From positions 1-64,000 of the forward strand of contig NZ_JADWPD010000002.1 of NCBI RefSeq assembly GCF_017308975.1: DNA of 64,000 bases, in the 5' to 3' direction. The notes beneath the pieces were generated by a model that saw only the letters and a list, made by a program, of their open reading frames with translations, was not told the DNA's origin and made no database searches. Origin of the DNA: Amycolatopsis sp. MtRt-6. GTDB lineage: Bacteria; Actinomycetota; Actinomycetes; Mycobacteriales; Pseudonocardiaceae. The number at the start of each line of letters is the position of its first letter. Within the stretch, counting starts at the first letter, position 1. This document shows, in pieces, positions 7,405 to 17,400 of the stretch. Position numbers and translations under genes: made by a program.

Positions 7405-8292
7405 ATGTCCGTGAACCTTTCCGCGGCGGCGTCCTTCATGGCGACGCACGCCCGCCTCCTCGACCGGCGCCGTTTCGAGCTGCTCGGCGGCGCGACGAAC
7501 GCCGACGCGGTGCTGGCCGCCGTCGACGGTTACCGCAACCCCGACGGCGGCTACGGCTGGGGCCTCGAACCGGACCTGCGGGCCCCGGAAAGCCAGCCCG
7601 GCGGCGCCCTCCACGCCTTCGAGGTGTTCGAAGAGGTCGCCCCGGCGACGACACCGCACGCCGCGCGGCTCTGCGACTGGCTCGCCACGGTGTCCCGGCC
7701 GGACGGCGGCCTGCCGTTCGGCCTGCCCGTGGCGGACCCGGCCGGCTGCGCGCCCTTCTGGGTCCAGGCCGATCCGGCGGCGGCCACCCTGCACAGCACC
7801 GCGTTCGCCGCCGGCGTGGCCCTGCGCGTCGCCCGGCACGACCGGGCCGTGCGGGAGCACCCGTGGCTGGCCGCGGCAACGCAGTACTGCTTCCGCGCCA
7901 TCCGCGAGCTTTCCGCGCCGCCGCACGCGATCGCGTTGTCCTTCACGGTGCAGTTCGTGGACGCGGCGCACGATCTCCACGAGGAGGCGGCCGCGCTCCT
8001 GACGCACCTCGCCGGGTTCCTCCCGGCCGACGGCCTGGTCCCGGTCGAGGGCGGTTCGGCGGGCGAAACCCTCCGCGCGCTGGACTTCGCCCCGCTGCCG
8101 GACCGCCCGGCGCGCGCGTTGTTCGGCAGCGACGTCATCGATGCCGAACTGCGGCGGCTCGCGGACGCGCAGGAGGACGACGGCGGCTGGCGAGTGGACT
8201 TCGGGAGCTTCTCGCCCGCGGCGGCACTCGAGTGGCGCGGTTACGCGACCGTCCGCGCGGTGTCGGTCCTGCGCCGTCACGGTCTGGCCTGA
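7405..8292 (+). CDS. Protein with prenyltransferase/squalene-cyclase-type alpha-alpha repeats
   Basis: The 295-residue protein has repeated helical units with QW-like turns: NPDGGYGWGLEPD near residue 50, RPDGGLPFGLPV near 97 and QEDDGGWRVDFG near 255. These resemble the alpha/alpha-toroid of terpene cyclases and prenyltransferase beta subunits. No DxDD or DDxxD catalytic motif is clear and the length is only about half a cyclase, so it may be a non-catalytic toroid protein. It lies 50 nt after the dehydrogenase, possibly in one operon. Confidence 0.6.
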   Translation: MSVNLSAAASFMATHARLLDRRRFELLGGATNADAVLAAVDGYRNPDGGYGWGLEPDLRAPESQPGGALHAFEVFEEVAPATTPHAARLCDWLATVSRPDGGLPFGLPVADPAGCAPFWVQADPAAATLHSTAFAAGVALRVARHDRAVREHPWLAAATQYCFRAIRELSAPPHAIALSFTVQFVDAAHDLHEEAAALLTHLAGFLPADGLVPVEGGSAGETLRALDFAPLPDRPARALFGSDVIDAELRRLADAQEDDGGWRVDFGSFSPAAALEWRGYATVRAVSVLRRHGLA

Positions 8293-8422
8293 GGTTCTAC
8301 ACGGGCGGCGTCGAGGTTCACCCGACCGTGGTGAGTCGGGAGTGGACGGCCGCCCGCGGCTTCCGGCGTGCGTGACCGAACGCGTACTGTGACGGTGAGG
8401 AACCGGCTCCCGGAGGTGAAGC

Positions 8423-8605
8423 ATGGCGTCGCGCAACCCGTTGCGCTGGATCGCCCGCTGGGCGGACTGGTTCGAGGAGCGCGGCGTGTACGTGCCCGGC
8501 GAAGAGAGCCGCGCGGTCGACCCGGTCCGGGATTTCGGCTGGCTGATGACGGCGTGGGTGGCCGGTGTCGCGATCTTCATCCTCTTGTTCGCGCTCGCGG
8601 TTTAA
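8423..8605 (+). CDS. Small single-pass membrane protein
   Basis: The 60-residue product has an amphipathic, Trp-rich N-terminus (RWIARWADWFEERG) and one C-terminal membrane helix (AWVAGVAIFILLFALAV). A strong GGAGGTGA 5 nt before the ATG supports translation. I do not recognise a family. The preceding 130 bp carry no gene. Confidence 0.65.
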   Translation: MASRNPLRWIARWADWFEERGVYVPGEESRAVDPVRDFGWLMTAWVAGVAIFILLFALAV

Positions 8606-8796
8606 GTGGCATGTAGGCAGTGATTGTCACCAGCCGTGCCGTTCCGGTCACGGATTGGCCACGGGGTGGCACCAGGTGCGCGACAACCCCCGGTTGCGCC
8701 TCGTAACCCCGCGCGATCACGGCCAGAGTGGAGCGGGTTCCCCCGGCAATCCCCCGTTGCCGACGGCACCCCGACCCGCCGACTGGAGTACCCGCA

Positions 8797-9342
8797 ATGG
8801 CGCTCGCGCGCACCCGCAAGATCATGTTCACCGCAGGACTGCTCGGCCTGGCGGTGGCGTGCGGGGTCCCTTCGGCACACGACGGCACCGCGGCACTCGG
8901 CGCGGCCGGCTCCCCCGCGGGTGCCGGTGCCACGGCCTCCCCCGCGGGCAACGACCTCAAGTTCGGTGCCGACCACCGCTTCGCCAGCGGCCTGACCATC
9001 TCGGTCGGCTCCCCGCAGTCGTTCCGGCCCAGCCCGTCGGCGTACCCGCAGAGCCCGCGCGGCGCGGCCTTCGACGTCCAGCTGACCAACAACGGCTCGA
9101 CGACGTACAAGCTGTCGGGCCTCAACGTCACGGCCACCGCGGGCGGCGCGGCGGTCAAGCAGGTCGTGGACACCACGCAGGGCTTCACCGGCATCACCGA
9201 CGCGGGCAAGGACGTGCAGCCGGGCCGCTCGGTGCACATCACGCTGGCGTTCGCGGTCCCGCGCGAGCAGACGCAGCTGCGCCTGCAGATCCGGCCGAGC
9301 GCGACCGAAGCCGTCGCGGTCACCTACTGCGGCCCCGCCTGA
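8797..9342 (+). CDS. DUF4352-like secreted lipoprotein
   Basis: The signal sequence ends in a lipobox (LLGLAVAC), so the protein should be lipid-anchored outside the membrane. A Gly/Ala/Pro linker leads to an immunoglobulin-like beta domain (ISVGSPQSF... FDVQLTNNGSTTYKL... VHITLAFAVP) typical of DUF4352/telokin-like proteins. Length is 181 residues. ATG 8797 has GGAG 9 nt upstream and places the signal peptide correctly. The 190 bp before it hold no other feature I can support. Confidence 0.78.
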   Translation: MALARTRKIMFTAGLLGLAVACGVPSAHDGTAALGAAGSPAGAGATASPAGNDLKFGADHRFASGLTISVGSPQSFRPSPSAYPQSPRGAAFDVQLTNNGSTTYKLSGLNVTATAGGAAVKQVVDTTQGFTGITDAGKDVQPGRSVHITLAFAVPREQTQLRLQIRPSATEAVAVTYCGPA

Positions 9343-9353
9343 GCCGTCGCGGC

Positions 9354-9359
9354 TAGGCT
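9354..9359 (+). promoter_or_regulatory. -10 element of bcp (leaderless)
   Basis: TAGGCT ends 6 nt before the bcp ATG. No ribosome site is present. Confidence 0.5.
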
Positions 9360-9365
9360 CGGGCC

Positions 9366-9839
9366 ATGACCGAGCGCCTTTCCCCCGGTGACGCAGCCCC
9401 GGACTTCACCCTGCCCGACAGCGAGGGCAAGGAGGTGTCGCTGCGCGACTTCCGCGGCCGGTCCGTGGTGGTGTACTTCTACCCGGCGGCGAGCACCCCG
9501 GGCTGCACCAAGCAGGCCTGCGACTTCCGCGACAACCTCGCCGAGCTGAACGACGCCGGCTACCAGGTCATCGGCATCTCGCCGGACAAGCAGGCCAAGC
9601 TCGCGAAGTTCGTCGAGAACGAGAGCCTCACGTTCCCGCTGCTGGGTGACCCCGAGAAGAGCGTCATCGAAGCGTGGGGCGCGTACGGCGAGAAGAAGAA
9701 CTACGGCAAGACGTACCTGGGCGTGATCCGGTCGACGTTCGTCGTCGACGCCGACGGCAAGATCGCCCACGCCTTCTACAACGTCCGCGCGACCGGCCAC
9801 GTGGCGAAGCTCATCCGGGACCTCGGCCTCGCTTCTTGA
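9366..9839 (+). CDS. bcp: Thioredoxin-dependent peroxiredoxin (BCP/PrxQ family)
   Basis: This 157-residue AhpC/TSA-fold protein reduces hydroperoxides in the cytosol. The peroxidatic Cys47 lies in STPGCTKQAC and the resolving Cys52 five residues later, the arrangement of atypical two-Cys BCP enzymes. A peroxiredoxin PxxxTxxC-type loop and the conserved Arg near the C-terminus (VIRSTFVVDADG) are visible. It forms its own short transcription unit. Confidence 0.95.
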   Translation: MTERLSPGDAAPDFTLPDSEGKEVSLRDFRGRSVVVYFYPAASTPGCTKQACDFRDNLAELNDAGYQVIGISPDKQAKLAKFVENESLTFPLLGDPEKSVIEAWGAYGEKKNYGKTYLGVIRSTFVVDADGKIAHAFYNVRATGHVAKLIRDLGLAS

Positions 9840-9872
9840 CCTCCAGGTTGGTCGAGGTTCCAGCATGGGTGC

Positions 9873-10337
9873 ATGACCGACTTGACGAAGGGCGTGACCG
9901 AGCTGGTCCTCGAGTCACGTGACCTCGAGGCGTCCGAACGCTTCTACACCGAAGTGCTGGGCCTGCCCGTGGTTCTCCGCTGGGAAGGCCCGGCGTGGGC
10001 GGGCCGCGAGGCGATCTGGGTGCAGTCCGGCGACCGCACGCGGATCGGGCTGTGGAAGCCGTTCACGGGCATCGCGGGCGCGCGGCCGGGGAAGAACGTC
10101 CACTTCGCGATGACGGTCGCCGAAGCGGACTACGAGGCCGCGGTGGCGCGGGCCCGCGCCCGGGGCGGGCACGTCGACGAGGTGTACTTCGGCGACGACC
10201 CCACGGCCCCGGGCCAGCGTTCGGCATACGTCACGGATCCGGACGGCCACGTCGTCGAGCTGTGGACCCGGGACGTCGCCACGCAGACCGACGCGGGCGC
10301 CCCGCACGCCGTCACGCCGGGTGTTTTCGGGGTCTAG
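9873..10337 (+). CDS. VOC/glyoxalase superfamily protein
   Basis: The protein consists of two paired beta-alpha-beta-beta-beta modules (LVLESRDLEASERFYTEVLG at the N-terminus, AYVTDPDGHVVELWTRD near the end) over 154 residues. This is the fold of glyoxalase I, ring-cleavage dioxygenases and bleomycin-binding proteins. Candidate metal ligands include His90-region and Glu in VVELW. The precise reaction is unknown. The last 4 nt overlap the convergent rdgB stop. Confidence 0.85.
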   Translation: MTDLTKGVTELVLESRDLEASERFYTEVLGLPVVLRWEGPAWAGREAIWVQSGDRTRIGLWKPFTGIAGARPGKNVHFAMTVAEADYEAAVARARARGGHVDEVYFGDDPTAPGQRSAYVTDPDGHVVELWTRDVATQTDAGAPHAVTPGVFGV

Positions 10338-10942
10338 CCCCTGGCCAGCTCGCGCAGCGCCGGGAGCAGCGCCCGCAAGGCGAGCCCCCGGTGCGAAACC
10401 GCGTCCTTCTCCGCCGGCTCCATCTCCGCCGACGTCCGCGACTCACCGTCCGGCCGGAAGATCGGGTCGTACCCGAACCCGTTCACCCCACGCCGTTCCC
10501 GGACCAGCGTGCCGCGCCACTCGCCCCGGACCACCGTCTCCTCGCCCGAGGGCAGCACCAGGGCCGCCGCACACACGAACTGGGCCCCGCGGCGGTCGTC
10601 CGGCACGTCGGAAAGCTGTCGCAGCACCAGATCCAGGTTCGCCTCGTCGTCGCCGTGCTTCCCGGACCACCGGGCCGACAGCACCCCCGGCATCCCGTTC
10701 AGCGCGTCGACGGCAATCCCCGAATCGTCCGCAATGGCAGGCAACCCGGTCGCTGCGACAGCGTCACGAGCCTTCGCCACCGCGTTGCCCTCGAAGTCCG
10801 GCGCCGTCTCGGGTGCTTCGGGAAATTCGGGAACGTCGGCCAGACCGATGACCTCGAGACCCGTGAGTCCCTCCGCCGCGACGATCCGCCGAAGCTCGCC
10901 GAGCTTCTTCGCGTTGCGCGTGGCCAGAAGCAGCTTCGTCAC
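10334..10942 (-). CDS. rdgB: RdgB/HAM1 non-canonical purine NTP pyrophosphatase
   Basis: The enzyme hydrolyses dITP, dXTP and ITP to monophosphates, cleaning the nucleotide pool. [17 protein letters not shown] at the N-terminus and [23 protein letters not shown] are family signatures. The GTG start overlaps the rph stop by 4 nt (GTGA), so the two are translationally coupled. Gene order with rph, MBL protein and murI matches mycobacteria. Confidence 0.95.
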   Translation of the reverse strand: MTKLLLATRNAKKLGELRRIVAAEGLTGLEVIGLADVPEFPEAPETAPDFEGNAVAKARDAVAATGLPAIADDSGIAVDALNGMPGVLSARWSGKHGDDEANLDLVLRQLSDVPDDRRGAQFVCAAALVLPSGEETVVRGEWRGTLVRERRGVNGFGYDPIFRPDGESRTSAEMEPAEKDAVSHRGLALRALLPALRELARG

Positions 10943-11715
10943 TTCGAGCCCTTCTTCTTGTCTGGACGCGGCTCCGGCAGCTCGCCCGGGTACGGCAGCG
11001 CCAGGGCCTCGTTCTGCAGCCGGGTCAGCTCCGCGCAGCCCGCCAGTGCCATGTCCAGCATGGTGTCCAAAGTGGACCGGGCGAAGGTGGCGCCCTCGCC
11101 GGTGCCCTGGACCTCGATCAACGTGCCCGCGTCGGTCGCCACCACGTTCATGTCGACCTCGGCGCGCGAGTCCTCTTCGTACGGCAGGTCCAGCCGGACC
11201 CGGCCGTCGACCACACCGACGCTCACCGCCGCCACCGAGGACGACAGCGGCTGCGGGTCGTTGAGCCGGTTCGCCGCGCCCAGCCAGGTGATCGCGTCCG
11301 CGAGGGCCACGTACCCGCCGGTGACCGCCGCCGTGCGGGTGCCGCCGTCGGCCTGGATGACGTCGCAGTCGATGACGATCGTGTTCTCGCCCAGCGCCGC
11401 CAGGTCGATGCAGGCCCGCAGCGAACGGCCGATCAGCCGCGAGATCTCGTGCGTGCGGCCGCCGATGCGACCCTTCACCGATTCGCGGTCACCGCGTGTG
11501 TTGGTCGCCGACGGCAGCATCGCGTACTCGGCCGTCACCCAGCCGAGGCCCGAACCGGCCCGCCAGCGCGGCACCCCTTCGGTGACGCTCGCCGCGCACA
11601 GCACCCGCGTGTTGCCGAATTCGATCAGCACCGACCCCGCCGGCCACTGCTGGAACCCCCGGGTGATCTTGATGTCACGGAGCTGGTCGTCGTTCCTGCC
11701 ATCTTTACGAGCCAC
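10939..11715 (-). CDS. rph: Ribonuclease PH
   Basis: This phosphorolytic 3'-5' exoribonuclease trims tRNA 3' ends. The 258-residue sequence has the PH core: RPxx-like [44 protein letters not shown] and [18 protein letters not shown]. It starts with GTG behind TAGAGT (11722-11727, minus strand), so the message is probably leaderless. Confidence 0.96.
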   Translation of the reverse strand: MARKDGRNDDQLRDIKITRGFQQWPAGSVLIEFGNTRVLCAASVTEGVPRWRAGSGLGWVTAEYAMLPSATNTRGDRESVKGRIGGRTHEISRLIGRSLRACIDLAALGENTIVIDCDVIQADGGTRTAAVTGGYVALADAITWLGAANRLNDPQPLSSSVAAVSVGVVDGRVRLDLPYEEDSRAEVDMNVVATDAGTLIEVQGTGEGATFARSTLDTMLDMALAGCAELTRLQNEALALPYPGELPEPRPDKKKGSK

Positions 11716-11739
11716 AGGTGCACTCTATGACCGCACCGC

Positions 11740-12507
11740 TCAGACGTCGTAGACGGCACCCTGCTTGACGACCTCGGCGCCGGGGAACCCGGCCGACGCC
11801 TCGGCCAGCACCGCGCCGGCGTCGGTCCACGGCGCGATGTGCGTCAGCAGCAGCCGCCCCACACCGGCGTCGCGCGCCAGCTCGCCGGCCTGTTTACCGG
11901 ACAGGTGCACCCCCGCCGGCCGCTCCGCCGAGTCGGTCCAGGACGCTTCGGCGAGCAGCAGGTCGACGCCGTCGGCGAGCTCGTTCAGCGCCGCGCACGG
12001 CCCGGTGTCGCCGGTGAACGCCAGGATCCGGCCGCCGTAGGAGATCCGCAGGCCGTACGCCGGGGTCGGGTGGTCGACCTCGACCGCGACGACGTCGAAC
12101 GGCCCGATCCGGAACGGCTCCGGCCGCAGCGGGTGGAAGTCGTAGACGTCGGAGAGGTCCGTGACGGCCCGCTCGGTCTCGTTGGGCGCGTACGCGTTGG
12201 CCAGCCGCGTCGGGGCGTCCGGCGGCGCGTACAGCGGCAGGAGCCGCGGGCGCGCCGGGTACGGCGGCGCCGGGTGGTAGCGCCGCAGGACGGTGAGCGC
12301 GCTGACGTCGGCGCAGTGGTCGGGGTGCAGGTGCGTGAGGACGAGGGCGTCGAGGTCGAACGGGTCGGCCACGGCCTGCAGCTGCGCGAGCGTGCCGTTG
12401 CCGAGTTCGAGGCCGAGCAGGAAACCCTCGGCCTCGACCAGGTAACCGGACGCGGCGGCGTTCGGCCCGGGGATGCTGCCGGAGCACCCGAGGATGGTCA
12501 GTCGCAC
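11740..12507 (-). CDS. Metallo-beta-lactamase-fold hydrolase, likely cyclic-nucleotide phosphodiesterase
   Basis: The 255-residue protein carries the MBL zinc motif THLHPDHCAD (about residues 59-68), a second histidine region, FTGDTGPC and LLLTHIAPW. Its place between rph and murI is that of Rv1339, for which cAMP phosphodiesterase activity has been described in mycobacteria. The same role here is inference from synteny. The GTG start lies 6 nt after TAGGGT (12514-12519, minus strand). Confidence 0.85.
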   Translation of the reverse strand: MRLTILGCSGSIPGPNAAASGYLVEAEGFLLGLELGNGTLAQLQAVADPFDLDALVLTHLHPDHCADVSALTVLRRYHPAPPYPARPRLLPLYAPPDAPTRLANAYAPNETERAVTDLSDVYDFHPLRPEPFRIGPFDVVAVEVDHPTPAYGLRISYGGRILAFTGDTGPCAALNELADGVDLLLAEASWTDSAERPAGVHLSGKQAGELARDAGVGRLLLTHIAPWTDAGAVLAEASAGFPGAEVVKQGAVYDV

Positions 12508-12536
12508 GACGACACCCTAAGCGTCCACCGCCGCGA

Positions 12537-13343
12537 TCACGCGGTGGTGGGAGCGAGGACACCCGGGGCGAACCCCATGAACCGCTGGGCGAGCCGGGTG
12601 AACGGCTCGGCCGAGCCGGTGGCGACGAACTCGTGCCGCGGCGCGGTGTCCCGGGTGGCCAGCAGGTCCCGCTCGGTGAGCACCCGGACGAGGTCCTTGG
12701 CGGTCTCGTCCGCGCTGCTCACCAGGGTGACTTCCTGGCCCATCACGATCTGCAGCACGCCCTGCAGCAGGGGGTAGTGCGTGCAGCCGAGCACCAGCGT
12801 GTCGACCTGGGCGTCGAGCAGCGGCTGGAGGTAGCCCTGCGCGAGCCCGAGCACCTGGCGCCCGGTCGTGATGCCGCGCTCGACGAAGTCGACGAACCGC
12901 GGGCAGGCGACGCTGGTGAGCGTGATGTCCGGCGCGGCGGCGAAGGCGTCTTCGTAGGCCCGCGACCGCACGGTGCCCTCGGTGCCGATCACCCCGACGC
13001 GGCCGGTGTGCGTCGCCACGACGGCGCGGCGCGCGGCGGGCAGCACGACCTCGATCACCGGGACGTCGTAGCGCTCGCGCGCGTCGCGCAGACAGGCCGC
13101 GGACGCCGTGTTGCAGGCGATCACCAGTGCCTTCACGCCGCTCTCGACCAGCTCGTCGAGCGCCGCGAGGGCGTAGCTGCGGGCGGTGGCGATCGGGAGC
13201 GGGCCGTACGGGTTGTGCGCCGTGTCGCCGACGTAGCGGAGCTGCTCGGCGGGGAGCTGCTCGAGGATGGCCCTCGCGACCGTCAGCCCGCCGACGCCGG
13301 AATCGAACACGCCGATCGGGGCATCAGCGGGCGGAGACGTCAC
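12537..13343 (-). CDS. murI: Glutamate racemase
   Basis: It supplies D-glutamate for peptidoglycan. Both catalytic cysteines are in place: ACNTASA and LGCTHYPLL. The N-terminal [17 protein letters not shown] and GDTAHNPYG complete the signature over 268 residues. The ATG overlaps the rhomboid stop (ATGA), indicating coupled translation. Confidence 0.96.
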   Translation of the reverse strand: MTSPPADAPIGVFDSGVGGLTVARAILEQLPAEQLRYVGDTAHNPYGPLPIATARSYALAALDELVESGVKALVIACNTASAACLRDARERYDVPVIEVVLPAARRAVVATHTGRVGVIGTEGTVRSRAYEDAFAAAPDITLTSVACPRFVDFVERGITTGRQVLGLAQGYLQPLLDAQVDTLVLGCTHYPLLQGVLQIVMGQEVTLVSSADETAKDLVRVLTERDLLATRDTAPRHEFVATGSAEPFTRLAQRFMGFAPGVLAPTTA

Positions 13344-13969
13344 GCTTCGAGGTTACCCGGGGCGGCCTTGCCCGACCGGCGGGTGGTCAGCCAGGCCGCC
13401 AGGACGCCGGCCAGCGCGCCGAAGAGGTGGCCCTGCCAGGAGACGCCGGGGTTGCCCGGCAGCAGCCCGGCCAGCATGCCGCTCCACACGCCGAGCAGCA
13501 CGACGGCGACCACGATCTGCCCGGCCGCGCGGTTGAAAAGGCCGCGGACCAGCAGGTAGGCGAGCCAGCCGAAGGCCAGCCCGGACGCGCCGACGGTGAC
13601 GCCGTCCGACGGCCCGACCAGCCAGACGCCGAGCCCGGACACCACCCAGATGATGGCCGTGACCAGCGCGAACCGGCCGATCCCGGCGGCCATCGCGAGG
13701 AACGAGAACACCAGCACGGGGACGGTGTTCGCGAACAGGTGCGACCAGCCGGCGTGCAGGACCGGGGCGAACAGGACGCCGTCCAGCCCGGACAGCGCGC
13801 GGGAGTGGATACCGCCCTGGTCGAGGTCGCCGGGGAGGATCACGTCGACCAGCTCGACCAGGTACAGCAGCAGGGTGAACGACAGCGCGACGATCGCGGC
13901 CGCCGCCGGTTTCGGCGGCAGCACGCGCTTGGCGACGTCGGTTTCCGGGGCGGGGTGCACAGTGCTCAC
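13340..13969 (-). CDS. Rhomboid-family intramembrane serine protease
   Basis: The 209-residue protein has six hydrophobic segments. The catalytic Ser129 lies in GASGLAFG and His181 in [10 protein letters not shown]. The oxyanion motif HxxxN is seen as SHLFAN (H77, N81). Substrates are unknown. It is the Rv1337 counterpart. The GTG start follows TAGCCT (13977-13982, minus strand) by 7 nt and it leads the unit rhomboid-murI. Confidence 0.92.
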   Translation of the reverse strand: MSTVHPAPETDVAKRVLPPKPAAAAIVALSFTLLLYLVELVDVILPGDLDQGGIHSRALSGLDGVLFAPVLHAGWSHLFANTVPVLVFSFLAMAAGIGRFALVTAIIWVVSGLGVWLVGPSDGVTVGASGLAFGWLAYLLVRGLFNRAAGQIVVAVVLLGVWSGMLAGLLPGNPGVSWQGHLFGALAGVLAAWLTTRRSGKAAPGNLEA

Positions 13970-14048
13970 GTCTTCGAGGCTAGGCGCGTCACCGGCGCTC
14001 CACCTCGGGTGAAATCCCTGATCCGCCGGTTTTGTCGGTGGTCACCGC

Positions 14049-14054
14049 TAGCTT
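14049..14054 (+). promoter_or_regulatory. -10 element of the arylamine N-acetyltransferase gene (leaderless)
   Basis: TAGCTT ends 7 nt before ATG 14062. Confidence 0.5.
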
Positions 14055-14061
14055 GTCGGGC

Positions 14062-14904
14062 ATGGACGTCATCGGTTATCTCGCGCGGCTCGGCCTCGAT
14101 CCCGAGCCGCCGGGCCTGGACGCGCTGCGGCGGCTGCACGCGGCGCATGTCGAACGCGTGCCGTACGAGGCACTGGAGATCCAGCTCGGGCGGACGACCC
14201 CGCTCGAGCCGTCGGCGTCGCTGGCGCGGATCCTGCGCGGCCGGGGTGGGTACTGCTACCACCTGAACGGGGCGTTTTCGGCGCTGCTGCACGCGCTCGG
14301 CTACCAGGTCACGCGCCATTACGGCGGGGTGCAGGGCAGTGCGGCCGACGCGCCGAACGTCGACCGCAACCACCTGGCGCTCACTGTCACCGGCCTGCCG
14401 GCCGACCCGTCGGCGACCTGGCTGGTGGACACCGGGCTGGGTGACGGCATCCACGAGCCGCTCCCCCTACGGGAAGGCACCTACGCCCAGGGTCCGCACA
14501 CCTACCGGCTCCGGCCGTCGGAGGTGGCGCCGGGTGGCTGGCGGTTCGACCACGACCCGTCGGGCAGCTTCGCCGGCTTCGACTTCGCGCCCGGCCCCGC
14601 GGAGATGGCCGGCTTCGCCGAGAAGCACGCCTGGCTGTCGACGGCGCCGGAGTCCGGGTTCGTGCGGGTCTGCGTGCTCCAGCGGCGCGACGCGCAGGGC
14701 GTCGACACGCTGCGGGCGCTGACCCTGAACCGCCACGGCAGCAAGGAGCTGGTGGAGTCCCCGGCGGACTGGTGGGCGGCGGCGGGTGACGTGTTCGGCA
14801 TCCCGCCGGCGCAGTTCACCGCCGAGGAGCGCGAGCGGCTGTGGCGGAAGGTCGTCGCGCAGCACGAAGCGCACACGGGCGGCGAGGCGGTGGTCAGCGT
14901 GTGA
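14062..14904 (+). CDS. nat: Arylamine N-acetyltransferase
   Basis: The enzyme moves acetyl from acetyl-CoA to arylamines and hydrazides. The catalytic triad is visible as Cys65 in RGGYCYHLNGAF, His104 in DRNHLALTV and Asp123 in WLVDTGLGDG. The 280-residue length is usual. ATG 14062 is preferred over the upstream in-frame start because a -10 element sits directly before it. The gene interrupts an otherwise mycobacterial-like gene order and runs into the convergent racemase gene with 2 nt between stops. Confidence 0.92.
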   Translation: MDVIGYLARLGLDPEPPGLDALRRLHAAHVERVPYEALEIQLGRTTPLEPSASLARILRGRGGYCYHLNGAFSALLHALGYQVTRHYGGVQGSAADAPNVDRNHLALTVTGLPADPSATWLVDTGLGDGIHEPLPLREGTYAQGPHTYRLRPSEVAPGGWRFDHDPSGSFAGFDFAPGPAEMAGFAEKHAWLSTAPESGFVRVCVLQRRDAQGVDTLRALTLNRHGSKELVESPADWWAAAGDVFGIPPAQFTAEERERLWRKVVAQHEAHTGGEAVVSV

Positions 14905-14906
14905 AA

Positions 14907-15623
14907 TCAGGCCGGCGGGACCGGGAGCGGGGTCGTGCCGAGCGCGTAGTCCACCGCCGCCTCGGCGTGCAGGCGCGTCGTGGGGAAGGTCGGCACCGGG
15001 GAGTCCTCGGGGCCGACCAGCAGCTCGATCTCGGTGCAGCCGTAGATGACGCCCTCGGCGCCCGCGCCGGCCAGCCGCGCGATCACGCCGCGGTAGGCCT
15101 CTTTCGAGGCCTCTTCGACGACGCCGAGCACGAGCTCGTCGTAGATGATCCGGTGCACGAGCTCGCGGTCTCCGGCGTCCGGCACGAGCACGTCGAGACC
15201 GTGCGCGGCCAGGCGGTCGCGGTAGAAGGGCTGGCCCATGGTGAAGCCGGTCCCGAGCAGCCCGACCCGGCGGACCCCGGCGGCCTTGATGGCCGCGGCG
15301 GTGGCGTCGCCGAGGTGCAGCAGCGGGATGCCGAGGCCGTCTTCGAGCTGGGTGGCGACCTTGTGCATGGTGTTGGTGCAGAGCACGACGAAGTCGGCCC
15401 CGGCGGCCTCGAGCGCCTTGGCGGCCCGGTTCAGCTCGGCTCCGGCGTCGTCCCAGCGGCCCTCGGCCTGCATCCGCTCGATGGCGGCGAAGTCGACGGA
15501 GTAGAGCACGGTGTGCGCGGAGTGGAACCCGCCGAGGAGGGTCTTCACCCGCTCGTTGACGAGCCGGTAGTACTCGATCGAGGATTCCCAGCTCATCCCG
15601 CCGAGCAGTCCGATGACCTTCAT
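14907..15623 (-). CDS. Aspartate/glutamate racemase family protein
   Basis: The 238-residue protein has the two-cysteine arrangement of the Asp/Glu/hydantoin racemase superfamily: VVLCTNTMHKV and IYGCTEIELL. The N-terminal MKVIGLLGGMSWESSIEYY is the signature of the aspartate racemase (YgeA-like) branch rather than MurI. It lies 13 nt after cysM and is probably cotranscribed. The true substrate, L-aspartate or another amino acid, is not readable. Confidence 0.9.
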   Translation of the reverse strand: MKVIGLLGGMSWESSIEYYRLVNERVKTLLGGFHSAHTVLYSVDFAAIERMQAEGRWDDAGAELNRAAKALEAAGADFVVLCTNTMHKVATQLEDGLGIPLLHLGDATAAAIKAAGVRRVGLLGTGFTMGQPFYRDRLAAHGLDVLVPDAGDRELVHRIIYDELVLGVVEEASKEAYRGVIARLAGAGAEGVIYGCTEIELLVGPEDSPVPTFPTTRLHAEAAVDYALGTTPLPVPPA

Positions 15624-15636
15624 GCCATCAGGATGC

Positions 15637-16590
<954 letters not shown>

Positions 16591-16863
16591 TCAGCCACCG
16601 GCCACGGCGGGGAGGATGGTCAGGGTGTCGCCGTCCTTGACCTCGGCCTCGAGGCCACCGGAGAAGCGCACGTCCTCGTCGTTGACGTAGACGTTGATGA
16701 AGCGGTGCAGCTTCTCCTCCTTGACCAGGCGCGCCTTGATGCCGGCGTGCCGGGACTCGACGTCGTCGATGATCTCGAGGACGGTCGCGCCCTTCGCCTC
16801 GACGGACTTCTCGCCGCCGGTGTGGGTGCGCAGGATCGTCGGGATGGAGACGGTCACGGCCAT
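16591..16863 (-). CDS. cysO: Sulfur-carrier protein CysO (MoaD/ThiS family)
   Basis: The 90-residue ubiquitin-like protein ends in AVAGG, the diglycine that is thiocarboxylated to carry sulfur to CysM. VTVSIPTILR at the start and DGDTLTILPAVAGG at the end are typical. A GGAGG 9 nt upstream and a 66-nt gap from mec give it its own ribosome site within the operon. Confidence 0.95.
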   Translation of the reverse strand: MAVTVSIPTILRTHTGGEKSVEAKGATVLEIIDDVESRHAGIKARLVKEEKLHRFINVYVNDEDVRFSGGLEAEVKDGDTLTILPAVAGG

Positions 16864-16929
16864 GGGTTCTTACCTCCGGTGGGTTCTTACACGCAGACGC
16901 CGGTGGCGCGGCGGTTTATTCCGGGCGGG

Positions 16930-17337
16930 CTAGTCGATGATCTCGACCGGCTCCTCGGTGATCTCGGCGTCCACGATCCGGTACGACCGGAACTCGTGCA
17001 CTTCGGGGTCGCGGGTGGAGACGAGCACGTAGTGCGCGTCCGGCTCGGCGGCGATGCTCGCGTCGGTCCGCGACGGGTAGGCCTCGGTCGCGGTGTGCGA
17101 GTGGTAGATGACCACGGGCACCTCGTCGTTCGCGGCCATCTCGCGGTAGAGCTTCAGCAGGTCGCCGGAGTCGAATTCGTAGAACGTCGGCGAGCGGGCG
17201 GCGTTCAGCATGGGGATGAACCGCTCGGGGGAATCCGAGCCTTCCGGCCCGGCGATCACCCCACAAGCCTCGTCGGGATGGTCACGACGGGCATGGGCGA
17301 CGATCTCGTCGACGAGTTCACGGCGGATCCGGAGCAC
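16930..17337 (-). CDS. mec: JAMM-family metalloprotease Mec (CysO-cysteine hydrolase)
   Basis: Zinc peptidase of 135 residues. The JAMM motif is complete as HSHTATEAYPSRTD with Glu in DEACGVIAG. It releases cysteine from the CysO-cysteine adduct. It heads the mec-cysO-cysM operon. The GTG start is 6 nt after TAAGAT (17344-17349, minus strand). Confidence 0.95.
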   Translation of the reverse strand: MLRIRRELVDEIVAHARRDHPDEACGVIAGPEGSDSPERFIPMLNAARSPTFYEFDSGDLLKLYREMAANDEVPVVIYHSHTATEAYPSRTDASIAAEPDAHYVLVSTRDPEVHEFRSYRIVDAEITEEPVEIID

Positions 17338-17400
17338 ACCGACATCTTAGGTGGTGGACAAAGCCGGTCCAGATGATGAGACACAGCCCTCACCAGCGGT

